From contig NZ_JBFAPP010000018.1 in the NCBI RefSeq assembly GCF_040676775.1, positions 106,046 through 170,045 of the forward strand: 64,000 nt of DNA, given 5' to 3'. This document shows, one piece after another, positions 1 to 7,467 of the stretch. This DNA is from Micromonospora_G sp040676775 (lineage in GTDB: Bacteria; Actinomycetota; Actinomycetes; Mycobacteriales; Micromonosporaceae). Every line of letters starts with the position of its first letter. The first letter of the stretch is position 1. The notes under the pieces were generated by a model. That model searched no databases. It saw nothing but the letters and a program-made list of their open reading frames with translations, and was not told where the DNA came from. The position numbers and the translations under genes were made by a program.

Positions 1-42
1 GTACGCGTTACGGCAGTCGAAGACGATGTTCTGCAGTCGCAT
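1..42 (-). CDS. VOC-family protein, N-terminal fragment (cut by window edge)
   Basis: Only the first 14 codons are inside the window and the frame continues past the left edge. The visible start reads MRLQNIVFDC then RNAY, the usual first strand of VOC-superfamily (glyoxalase / bleomycin-resistance-like) proteins in actinomycetes. A GGAGGG lies about 15 bases before the ATG, rather far for a ribosome site. The gene is divergent from the lectin gene starting at 289. The family call rests on a very short stretch; the substrate cannot be guessed. Confidence 0.5.
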   Translation of the reverse strand, partial: MRLQNIVFDCRNAY

Positions 43-288
43 GCCGGAACGTTATCGCCCTCCGACCAGCGCCGCACCCACCGAGGCCGCCACCACGCCA
101 GCCAGCGGCGATGCTCCCGGGCCGCCCGTACACACAGGACTCGGCGGCCCTGTGGCATCCTTTACTGGACGGTCGTCCGGTCAATGGAATGGGACGAGCC
201 GTCGACCCCTGCGACCAACCGACCCGCGTACGGGTGGCGACCTGACGAGCCGCCATCCGGCGATGTCCCACGCCCAGATGGAGGAACA

Positions 289-1254
289 GTGTCGTCTTTG
301 TTCAGACGGCTCCTGGTCGGCGGCCTGCTCGCCGTCGCCGCGCTCGTGGTGCTCCCACCCGCCACCGCGCTCGCCAGCCAACCGGTCACCACGATCGTCA
401 ACCAGGCGCAGCAACGCTGCATGCGCAACAACTTCGAAGAGGTCGAGCCGGTGCTCTGCGGCGACGACCTGTGGCTGGACGACTGGCGGTTCGACCCGGT
501 GCCGGGTGCCCCCGCCGACCGGAAGTTCCTCCGGCCGGAGGCCGGCGCCGGCGGGTCGTGTCTGGACACCAACGGCGACCGGCTCTACGTGATCGCCTGC
601 AACGGCGGCGCGTACCAGCAGTGGTCGGTCACCGCGTTCGAGGCGCCGAACTCGATGCCCCCGTTCGGCTCTCGAGGCGTGCGGATCAGGAACGTGGCCA
701 CGGGCGTCTGTCTGGACAACCCGAACAAGAACTTCGGCGGCTCCAAGATCGCCACGAACCGTACCTGCAACAACGGCCCGTACCAACAGTGGAACATCAG
801 CTTCGAGGCGTTCAACGCGCTGGCCAACACCACGCCGGTCCCCGGCCGCAACGCCATGACCTGGGCAAACCTGGAGCAGCGTACGTCCGACCTGGTGCAC
901 GTCGGCTCGAACAGCATCACCAACCCGTACCTCGGGGACCTCCCGTCCACGGCCTCGGTGCCGATGCTCTGCCTGCGGCGGGACGGGCGGGCGGCACCAG
1001 CCGGCGTTCCGGTGACCGGGATGCACGCCTGGGCGTACGGCGAGGTGCGGCTGACCCCGGCGCTGCCTGGCAGCACGCTCACCAGCCGGGCGACGGCGGA
1101 CGGGATCTGCGCTCGATACTTCGGCGCCGGTTTCCGGATGGCCGAGTTCCACGACGGTGGCGGCTGGTCGTTCTGGGCCAACGGTTCCCTGCCTGCCGGG
1201 GGCCGCTTCTGGGTCGCCATCGACGACATGGCCTCGAACCCCTGGGGCGGCTGA
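289..1254 (+). CDS. secreted ricin-type beta-trefoil lectin-like protein
   Basis: The GTG at 289 is preferred because GGAGGA sits directly upstream (280-285) and the protein then opens with a signal peptide: SSLFRRLL, a hydrophobic run, and a cleavage site near ALAS. The mature protein (321 aa in all) carries carbohydrate-binding beta-trefoil repeats with two clear QxW-type motifs (YQQWSV, YQQWNI) and paired cysteines. The C-terminal third is a different domain with RMAEFHDG, WSFWA and RFWVAI, a pattern seen in other secreted actinomycete proteins of unknown role. It probably binds glycans outside the cell; the ligand is unknown. A hairpin terminator follows at 1285-1321. An in-frame ATG at 184 is less likely because it would bury the signal peptide. 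Confidence 0.75.
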   Translation: MSSLFRRLLVGGLLAVAALVVLPPATALASQPVTTIVNQAQQRCMRNNFEEVEPVLCGDDLWLDDWRFDPVPGAPADRKFLRPEAGAGGSCLDTNGDRLYVIACNGGAYQQWSVTAFEAPNSMPPFGSRGVRIRNVATGVCLDNPNKNFGGSKIATNRTCNNGPYQQWNISFEAFNALANTTPVPGRNAMTWANLEQRTSDLVHVGSNSITNPYLGDLPSTASVPMLCLRRDGRAAPAGVPVTGMHAWAYGEVRLTPALPGSTLTSRATADGICARYFGAGFRMAEFHDGGGWSFWANGSLPAGGRFWVAIDDMASNPWGG

Positions 1255-1284
1255 CGGGTCGCGAACCCGGCGAGTCGTAGGAGC

Positions 1285-1321
1285 GGGCACCTGCCCTCGA
1301 TCGTTGAACCGGCAGGTGCCC
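1285..1321 (+). terminator. hairpin terminator after the lectin gene
   Basis: Perfect 11-bp inverted repeat GGGCACCTGCC / GGCAGGTGCCC with a 15-base loop, 31 bases past the lectin stop codon. There is no T-run, as is usual for high-GC actinomycete terminators. Confidence 0.6.
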
Positions 1322-1410
1322 GGTGATCCCGCGACCGCGCGGACCGTGGCGGCATGGATGCGGCGGTTTCGGGTACGAGGCATCGTCCGACCGGAGGGAG
1401 TGCGGCGCTG

Positions 1411-1638
1411 ATGACGCTCGTCGACATGCGGTTCGTCGGCGGTCCCGCCGACGGCGAGATCCACCAGCTCCCGGTCGACCCGGACGGGGTGCCACCGGCG
1501 CGATGGGTGCTGAGCCATCGAGGTGACGGCGACCCACCCACCCCCGAGATGGATCATCTCTACCAGCGTCAGCCCGTCGGCGACAGCGGCTGGGAGATGA
1601 GCTTCGTCCGATCCGACCCGATGGGCATGACCGAATAG
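1411..1638 (+). CDS. small hypothetical protein, 75 aa
   Basis: The ATG at 1411 follows GGAGGGAG (1393-1400) at good spacing; an earlier in-frame ATG at 1354 has no such site. The product is 75 residues, acidic, with no signal peptide or membrane segment, and contains MRFVGGPADGEIHQLPVD near the start. The FVGGPADGE-type opening recurs in small actinomycete proteins of unknown function. It ends in front of a strong bidirectional hairpin (1649-1687). I do not recognise a function. Confidence 0.5.
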   Translation: MTLVDMRFVGGPADGEIHQLPVDPDGVPPARWVLSHRGDGDPPTPEMDHLYQRQPVGDSGWEMSFVRSDPMGMTE

Positions 1639-1648
1639 CGTGAACGAC

Positions 1649-1687
1649 CCGGTGGGGGTGAGCCCTGTTCGGGCGCACCCCCACCGG
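1649..1687. terminator. bidirectional hairpin between convergent genes
   Basis: Perfect 12-bp stem CCGGTGGGGGTG / CACCCCCACCGG with a 15-base loop, between the stop of the 75-aa gene (1638) and the stop of the convergent hydrolase (1708). Confidence 0.65.
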
Positions 1688-1707
1688 TATCTCCCCGTGA
1701 TGAAAGA

Positions 1708-2517
1708 TCAGTCGGACGTACGGGCGTGGCGTACCGCCCAGTCCAGGGCGTAGTCGGCGACCTCTTCCCAGCCGGGCTGGGCGGGAAGCAGGTGGCAGCG
1801 GCCGGCGTAGTCCTTGACCTCGGTGATGGTGTTCGAGGTGTAGTGCTTGGCGTTGGAGTGCTGGACCGCCGGCGGCATCAGGTGGTCCTCGCCACCGGCG
1901 ACGAACAACAGCGGCGCCCGGTCGTCGTTGGCGTAGTCCACCCACGCCGCCTGGTGGCCGGGCTGGAAGTTCGCCAGTACGCCGGCCCACACGATCTGCC
2001 CGGGGCCCGGGATGGCGTAGCGCGCGTAGAGCTGCCGGGACTCCTCCTCGCTGAAGGTGTTGGTGAAGGCGTAGTGCCACTGCTCGTGGGTGAAGGCGAC
2101 CGCCCGGTGCCGGTTCGCCGGGTTCTTCAGCACCGGGAACGTCGACTTCACCTGCGAGGCCGGCAGCACGGTGACGCCCTCGGTCGGTGCCGAGTTGAGC
2201 GCCACGCCGACCGCGCCGACCCCGTGGTCGAGCAGGATCTGGGTGAAGACGCCACCGGCGGAGTGGCCCATCAGGATCGGCGGGCGGTCCAGCTCGGCGA
2301 TCACCGACTTCAGGTGGCTGACGATGCCCGGAATGGTCACCGCCTCGATCGGCGACGGGTCGGCGTTCAGCGCCTCGACCTCGACCTCGAAACCGGGGTA
2401 CGCCGGAGCGATTACCCTGTAGCCCTTTTTCTCGTAGTGCTCGATCCAGTGTTCCCAGCTCCGCGGCGTCACCCAGAGGCCATGGATCAGGACGATCGTG
2501 TCAGGTGCGGTACTCAT
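1708..2517 (-). CDS. alpha/beta hydrolase
   Basis: A 269-aa soluble alpha/beta-hydrolase. The oxyanion region is IVLIHGLW (residues 8-15), the nucleophile elbow is GHSAGG with Ser86, the acid is probably in AGGEDHLMPP and the histidine in GRCHLLPAQ near the C-terminus. No signal peptide. The ATG at 2517 follows AAAGGACGA on the minus strand and starts the conserved core at once. It lies 13 bases downstream of a second hydrolase (2531-3355) on the same strand, so the two are probably co-transcribed. Sequence alone does not tell esterase from lipase or other activity. Confidence 0.8.
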   Translation of the reverse strand: MSTAPDTIVLIHGLWVTPRSWEHWIEHYEKKGYRVIAPAYPGFEVEVEALNADPSPIEAVTIPGIVSHLKSVIAELDRPPILMGHSAGGVFTQILLDHGVGAVGVALNSAPTEGVTVLPASQVKSTFPVLKNPANRHRAVAFTHEQWHYAFTNTFSEEESRQLYARYAIPGPGQIVWAGVLANFQPGHQAAWVDYANDDRAPLLFVAGGEDHLMPPAVQHSNAKHYTSNTITEVKDYAGRCHLLPAQPGWEEVADYALDWAVRHARTSD

Positions 2518-2530
2518 GGGTCGTCGTCCT

Positions 2531-3355
2531 TTAGCTGTTGAGGAAGGCGAGCAGGTCGGCACCGAGCTGTTCCTTGTGGGTGTCGGTGATGCCGTGCGGG
2601 GCGCCCGGGTAGACCTTCAGGACCGCGCCCTTGACCCGCTCCGCCGATGCCTTGCCGCCGACCTCGAACGGCACCACCTGGTCGTCGTCGCCGTGGATGA
2701 CCAGCGTCGGTACGTCGAACGCGTCGAGGTCGGCGCGGAAGTCGGTGGCGGAGAACGCGGCGACGCACTCCAGGGCGTTGCGGTGTCCGGCCTGCATGCT
2801 CTGCAGCCAGAACGCGTCCCGGATGCCCTGCGACACGTTCGCGCCGGGTCGGTTGTTGCCGAAGAACGGGCCGTCGGCGAGGTCCTTGTAGAGCTGGGAC
2901 CGGTCGGCCAGCGAACCGGCGCGGATTCCGTCGAAGACCTCGATCGGCACCCCACCGGGGTTGTCGTCGGTCTTGAGCATGTACGGCGGCACCGCCGAGA
3001 CCAGCACGATCTTCTCCACCCGGCCGGTGCCGTACCGGCCGACGTAGCGGGCGACCTCGCCACCACCGGTGGAGAAGCCGACCAGGGTCGCCTCACGCAG
3101 GTCGAGGGTGTCGATCAGGGTGGCGAGGTCGTCGGCGTACGTGTCCATCTCGTTGCCGTGCCAGGTCTGGGTGGAGCGGCCGTGTCCCCGACGGTCATGG
3201 GCAATCACCCGGTAACCGTTCGCGGCGAGGAACAGCGCCTGCGCCTCCCAACTGTCCGAGTTCAACGGCCAGCCGTGGGAGAGGACAACCGGCTTACCGC
3301 TCCCCCAGTCCTTGTAGAAGATCTGCGTGCCGTCCGGGGTGGTGACAAAGCCCAT
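2531..3355 (-). CDS. alpha/beta hydrolase, non-haem chloroperoxidase / arylesterase type
   Basis: A 274-aa protein with the hallmarks of the cofactor-free haloperoxidase/arylesterase subgroup: an N-terminal TPDGTQIFYKDWG, the elbow GFSTGG with Ser95, acid Asp225 in HGDDDQVVP and His254 in GAPHG. Members hydrolyse aryl esters and can perhydrolyse short acids; the natural substrate is usually unknown. It is intracellular. It heads a two-gene unit with the hydrolase at 1708-2517. The hairpin at 3424-3462 separates it from a third, exported hydrolase upstream. Confidence 0.85.
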   Translation of the reverse strand: MGFVTTPDGTQIFYKDWGSGKPVVLSHGWPLNSDSWEAQALFLAANGYRVIAHDRRGHGRSTQTWHGNEMDTYADDLATLIDTLDLREATLVGFSTGGGEVARYVGRYGTGRVEKIVLVSAVPPYMLKTDDNPGGVPIEVFDGIRAGSLADRSQLYKDLADGPFFGNNRPGANVSQGIRDAFWLQSMQAGHRNALECVAAFSATDFRADLDAFDVPTLVIHGDDDQVVPFEVGGKASAERVKGAVLKVYPGAPHGITDTHKEQLGADLLAFLNS

Positions 3356-3423
3356 CGTGGGCCTCCCTGTGCTGTCGGTTCGGATGACCGCCCGTCGAAA
3401 CGACGGCGGGACGTGCGTCGGGT

Positions 3424-3462
3424 GGGACCGGCCGGCCGAGTGGCGTACGACCGGCCGGTCCC
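3424..3462 (-). terminator. hairpin terminator between hydrolase genes
   Basis: 12-bp inverted repeat GGGACCGGCCGG / CCGGCCGGTCCC with a 15-base loop, 7 bases past the stop codon of the exported hydrolase (3470). It suggests that hydrolase is transcribed separately from the next two. Confidence 0.6.
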
Positions 3463-3469
3463 CGCCGGA

Positions 3470-4324
3470 TCAGCGGACGGTGGTCCGGGCGGCGTCGGTG
3501 ACGAGGTCGACGACCGAGGTCGGCTTCGACATCATCGCCACGTGCGAGGCGTTGACCTCGACCTTGTGGGCGTTCGCCCGACCGGCCATGAAGCGCTGCG
3601 CGGCGGCCGGGATCAGGTTGTCGTTGCGGGCGACCAGGTACCAGGACGGAATGGTCTTCCACGCCGGTGCCCCGGCCGGTTCCTGCAGCGTGTGCCCGTC
3701 GCCGGGACGCTGGGTGGCGGCCATGACGGCGGTGGTGGCGGCCGGCAGGTCACCGGCGAAGATCTCGCGGAACAGGGCCGGCTTGACGTAGCCGTCCACG
3801 CTCGGGCTGCCGTCCGGCAGCAGGTACGGACGGAAGTCGAGGGCCGCCGGGCTGAGCTTGCTGCCCGGGAACTTCGTCTGCAGCCCCTCGACGGTGTCAC
3901 CGGCATCGGGAGCGAACGCGGCCACGTACACCAGGGCCTTGACGTTGGGGTTGCCGTTCGCGGCGGCGGTGATCACCATGCCGCCGTACGAGTGTCCGAC
4001 CAGGACGATCGGGCCGGTCAGCGTCGCCAGGATGCTGGCCACGTACGCCGAGTCGGCGGCGACCCCGCGCAGCGGGTTGGCCGGTGCGATCACCGGGTAG
4101 CCCTGCCGCTGGAGCTGGCGTACCACCTCGTTCCAGCCGGAGGCGTCGGCAAAGGCGCCGTGCACCAGCACCACGGTCGGCTTGGTCCGGTTCGCGGTGG
4201 CGGCGGACGCGACCGGGGTCGCGGCGAGCCCTCCGGCGCCGAGCAGCAGCGCGAGGGCGACGAGCATGCTGATGATGAGCGGACGGCGCCGCCGGGTGGA
4301 ATCGGTAATCGGAACTGGGCTCAT
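3470..4324 (-). CDS. exported alpha/beta hydrolase
   Basis: A 284-aa protein with a twin-arginine-rich n-region (TRRRRP), a hydrophobic core and a predicted cleavage after VASAA, so it is exported. The mature enzyme has VVLVHGAFAD, the nucleophile elbow GHSYGG with Ser112, and a C-terminal histidine in NASHVAMMS. It belongs to the group often annotated as alpha/beta hydrolase or salicylate-esterase-like; the substrate is unknown. The promoter should lie in the 275-base gap shared with the divergent AfsR-type gene at 4600. Confidence 0.8.
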   Translation of the reverse strand: MSPVPITDSTRRRRPLIISMLVALALLLGAGGLAATPVASAATANRTKPTVVLVHGAFADASGWNEVVRQLQRQGYPVIAPANPLRGVAADSAYVASILATLTGPIVLVGHSYGGMVITAAANGNPNVKALVYVAAFAPDAGDTVEGLQTKFPGSKLSPAALDFRPYLLPDGSPSVDGYVKPALFREIFAGDLPAATTAVMAATQRPGDGHTLQEPAGAPAWKTIPSWYLVARNDNLIPAAAQRFMAGRANAHKVEVNASHVAMMSKPTSVVDLVTDAARTTVR

Positions 4325-4476
4325 GCGCTCTCCCTAGATGGCCGGTCTGTGCACGCCGGGGCGTGGCACGACCGGTCGGGACTGACGGACGATGCAGGGG
4401 TGCGGTCGTCGGACACCACTGCCCGGCACATTCCAGAGCGGGCCGGTGGGGTATTGCGCCCGACCGCCGCGATAAT

Positions 4477-4493
4477 GGGCAGGTGACCTGCCC
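4477..4493. promoter_or_regulatory. 17-bp perfect palindrome upstream of AfsR-type gene, next to a GATAAT box
   Basis: GGGCAGGT-G-ACCTGCCC, an 8-bp perfect inverted repeat around one base, directly follows GATAAT (4471-4476), a good -10 box. A dimeric regulator bound here would block the start of a transcript running into the AfsR gene at 4600. The -35 region is not convincing, so the promoter is tentative; the palindrome itself is certain. Confidence 0.4.
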
Positions 4494-4599
4494 ACCGGTG
4501 TGTGCCGGAGTCGACCGTAGGCCGGGCGACACAGGGAAAAACTGAAGAAGAAGTGAGGGCCCGCCACCCGGGCCGTCCGTAACGGGGACGCGGGAGTCA

Positions 4600-7464
4600 G
4601 TGACAGAGGAAAAGACCGATCCGGTACGCCTGACCGTGCTCGGCCCGGTGCGTCTGTGGCGGGACGGCACCGAGGTGCAACTCGGCGCCCCCCAGGTACG
4701 CGCACTGCTCGCCGTACTGCTCGCGCAGGTCGGCACGCCGGTCAGCCTCGCCGAGATCGTGGACGTGTTGTGGGGGCAGGACCCGCCGGCCACCGCGACG
4801 AACGCCGTACACGGGCATGTCGGTTCCCTGCGCCGAATCCTGGAACCCGCCCTCGGCGCCCGGGAACACGGCCGGTGGCTGAGTCGCTCCGCCGGGGGCT
4901 ACCAGCTCGCCGGGGACCCGGAGAGCATCGACCTGCTCGACTTCCGCCGCCTGCTCGGGCTGGCCAGATCCGCCGTCGCCGCTGGTCGGGACGGCGAGGC
5001 GGTGCCACACTTCGTCGCCGCGTTGCGGCTGTCGCAGGCGCCCTGCGCCAGCAACGTCAGCGCGGCCGTCCGGTCGCATCCGATCTTCGGTGGACTCGAA
5101 CGGGAGTGCCTCGACGGCGTACGGGACGCGGCCGACTGCGCGTTGCGGTCGGGGCGGGCGGCCGATCTCGTCGCCGGCATCCAGCGGATAGCCGAACGTG
5201 CCCCGCTGGACGAACCCCTGCAGGCCCGGCTGATCCTGCTGCTCGGGGCGAGCGGCCAGCAGGCGCAGGCGCTCGCCCTGTTCGTGCGGGTGCGTACCGC
5301 CCTCGCCGACGACCTGGGCATCGACCCGGGCGCTGAGCTGCGGGCGGCGTACGAGGCGGTGCTGCGCCAACAGCACGGCACCGGCACGGCCTCCGACGGC
5401 GAGCGGCGACCGGACAAGACTCCGATGGGTGCCGCCGGATCGCCACGTCTGGTTCGCCCGGCCCAGCTTCCGCCCGACCTGTCGACCTTCGTCGGGCGCA
5501 AGGGTGAACTCGCCCGAGCGCTGTCGCTGATGCCCGAGGAGGACACCGAGCCACCGACCGTCGTGATCAGCGCGATCAGCGGGATGGCCGGTGCGGGGAA
5601 GACGACGCTCGCGGTGCGCTGGGCGCACCGGGTGATCGCGAGCTATCCCGACGGCCAGCTCTACCTGAACCTGCACGGTTTCGGTCCGAGCGGCGCGGTG
5701 GTGAGCCCGGACGACGCACTCCGGGAGATCTTCGAAACGCTGGGGGTGGCACCCGACCGGATACCGGAGAGCCTCGACGGTCGGACCGCGCTGTACCGCA
5801 GCCTGCTCGCCGGCAGGCGGATGCTGGTGGTGCTCGACAACGCCCGCGACGCCGACCAGGTACGCCCGCTGCTGCCCGGCAGCCCCGGTTGCCTGGCGAT
5901 CGTCACCAGCCGCAACCAGCTTCCCGGACTGGTCGCCGTGGACGGGGCGTACCCGCTGGTGCTCGACACCCTGCCGGTGCGGGACGCCCGCGAGTTGCTG
6001 GCGCTGCGGATCGGTCAGGACCGGCTCGACGACGAACCCGAGGCCACCGCCGCCATCCTGCGCCGCTGCGGCGGGCTGCCGTTGGCGCTCGCCATCGTCG
6101 GTGCCCGTGCGGCAACCTATCCCGCGCTCTCCCTGGCGAGCATCAACGCCGAACTGGACGACGAGGAGGGTCTGCTGGACGTGTTCGCCGACGCGGACAG
6201 CGCCGTCGACCCACGTGCGGTCTTCTCGTGGTCGTACCACGCCCTCAGTCCCGGGGCGGCCCGGCTGTTCCGGCTGCTCGGCGGTGCCCGCACCGGCCAC
6301 GACATCAGCCTGCCGGCCGCGGCGAGCCTGGCCGGCGTGCCGGTACGGGTGGTCCGCCCGCTGCTCGCCGAGCTGACCAGGGCGAGTCTGGTGCTCCAGG
6401 GCGACGGCTCCCGGTACGCCATGCACGACCTGCTCGGCGCGTACGCGGACGAGTTGGCCCGGCAGCACGACAGCGAAGCCGAGCGCCGGCAGGGCTGGCA
6501 CCGGTTGCTGGACCACTACCTGCACACGGCGTACGCCGCCGAGCGGCTGTTCTCCCCGTTGCGGGCGACGGTGCCGCTCGGGCCGGCACCGTCCACGGTC
6601 ACCGTGGCACCGATCGGCTCCGCGGGCGAGGCGCTGACCTGGTTCGTCGCGGAACGCCACACCCTGGTCGCCTCGATCGCGCGGGCCGCCGCCGACGGGC
6701 TCGCCGGACCTGCCTGGCAGCTCGCCTGGGCGTTGGAACCGTTCCTCGTCCTGCGCGGACACTGGGAGGGCTGGCTGCCGACGATGGTGAGCGTGCTGGC
6801 CGCGACCGAACGTGACGACGACCGGACCGGGCAGGCGTACCTGACCCGGGTCGTCGGTTCGATCCTGGTCAGGCACGCCCGCTACGAGGAGGCGAGCGTC
6901 CAGCTCGCCCGTTCGCTGCGGCTGTTCACCGAGTTGGGGGACAGGGTGGGCCAGGCGGTGAGTCACCGCTATCTCAACGACATCCGGGAACGGCAGAACC
7001 GCAAGCAGGAGGCGCTCGGACACGCCCAGCAGGCGCTCGCGCTCTACACCTCGGTCGGCGACCGGAACGGGCAGGCGTACGCGCTGAACGCGATCGGCTG
7101 GACGTACGCCCAGACCGGCGAGTACGAACCGGCGGCCGACCACTGCAAGCGCGCGCTCGTGATCTTCGAGGAGGTCGGCAACCCGCGCGGTCTGGCGGCC
7201 ACCTGGGACAGTCTGGGTTTCGTCCACCACCGCCTGGCCGAGTACACGCAGGCCACACAGTGCTACGACGAGGCGATCCGGATTCGCGGCGAGATCGGCG
7301 ACCTGACCTACGAGGCGGCGAGTCTCGACCGGCTCGGCGACACCCTGCTTGCCCGGGGTGAGCTGGACGGGGCCCTCTCGGCCTGGCACCGGGCGCTGGT
7401 GATCATGGCTGAGGTCGGCCATCCCCGGATCGACCAGGTGCTGGCCAAGCTGTCCGGCCACTGA
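4600..7464 (+). CDS. AfsR/SARP-family regulator (BTAD, NB-ARC, TPR), copy 1
   Basis: 954 aa. The N-terminal ~95 residues form an OmpR/SARP-type winged helix (LTVLGPVRLWRDG, VRALLAVLLAQVGTPVSL), followed by a bacterial transcriptional activation domain to about residue 260. An NB-ARC ATPase follows, with P-loop GMAGAGKTT (328-336), LVVLDNA as Walker B and GGLPL (491-495). TPR repeats fill the C-terminus from about 740. Such proteins switch on secondary-metabolite or developmental genes in response to ATP binding and often to phosphorylation. GTG start with GGGAG just before it. It is followed after 3 bases by a close paralogue. No obvious biosynthetic gene cluster adjoins; the three hydrolases upstream are possible targets. 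Confidence 0.9.
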   Translation: MTEEKTDPVRLTVLGPVRLWRDGTEVQLGAPQVRALLAVLLAQVGTPVSLAEIVDVLWGQDPPATATNAVHGHVGSLRRILEPALGAREHGRWLSRSAGGYQLAGDPESIDLLDFRRLLGLARSAVAAGRDGEAVPHFVAALRLSQAPCASNVSAAVRSHPIFGGLERECLDGVRDAADCALRSGRAADLVAGIQRIAERAPLDEPLQARLILLLGASGQQAQALALFVRVRTALADDLGIDPGAELRAAYEAVLRQQHGTGTASDGERRPDKTPMGAAGSPRLVRPAQLPPDLSTFVGRKGELARALSLMPEEDTEPPTVVISAISGMAGAGKTTLAVRWAHRVIASYPDGQLYLNLHGFGPSGAVVSPDDALREIFETLGVAPDRIPESLDGRTALYRSLLAGRRMLVVLDNARDADQVRPLLPGSPGCLAIVTSRNQLPGLVAVDGAYPLVLDTLPVRDARELLALRIGQDRLDDEPEATAAILRRCGGLPLALAIVGARAATYPALSLASINAELDDEEGLLDVFADADSAVDPRAVFSWSYHALSPGAARLFRLLGGARTGHDISLPAAASLAGVPVRVVRPLLAELTRASLVLQGDGSRYAMHDLLGAYADELARQHDSEAERRQGWHRLLDHYLHTAYAAERLFSPLRATVPLGPAPSTVTVAPIGSAGEALTWFVAERHTLVASIARAAADGLAGPAWQLAWALEPFLVLRGHWEGWLPTMVSVLAATERDDDRTGQAYLTRVVGSILVRHARYEEASVQLARSLRLFTELGDRVGQAVSHRYLNDIRERQNRKQEALGHAQQALALYTSVGDRNGQAYALNAIGWTYAQTGEYEPAADHCKRALVIFEEVGNPRGLAATWDSLGFVHHRLAEYTQATQCYDEAIRIRGEIGDLTYEAASLDRLGDTLLARGELDGALSAWHRALVIMAEVGHPRIDQVLAKLSGH

Positions 7465-7467
7465 ACG

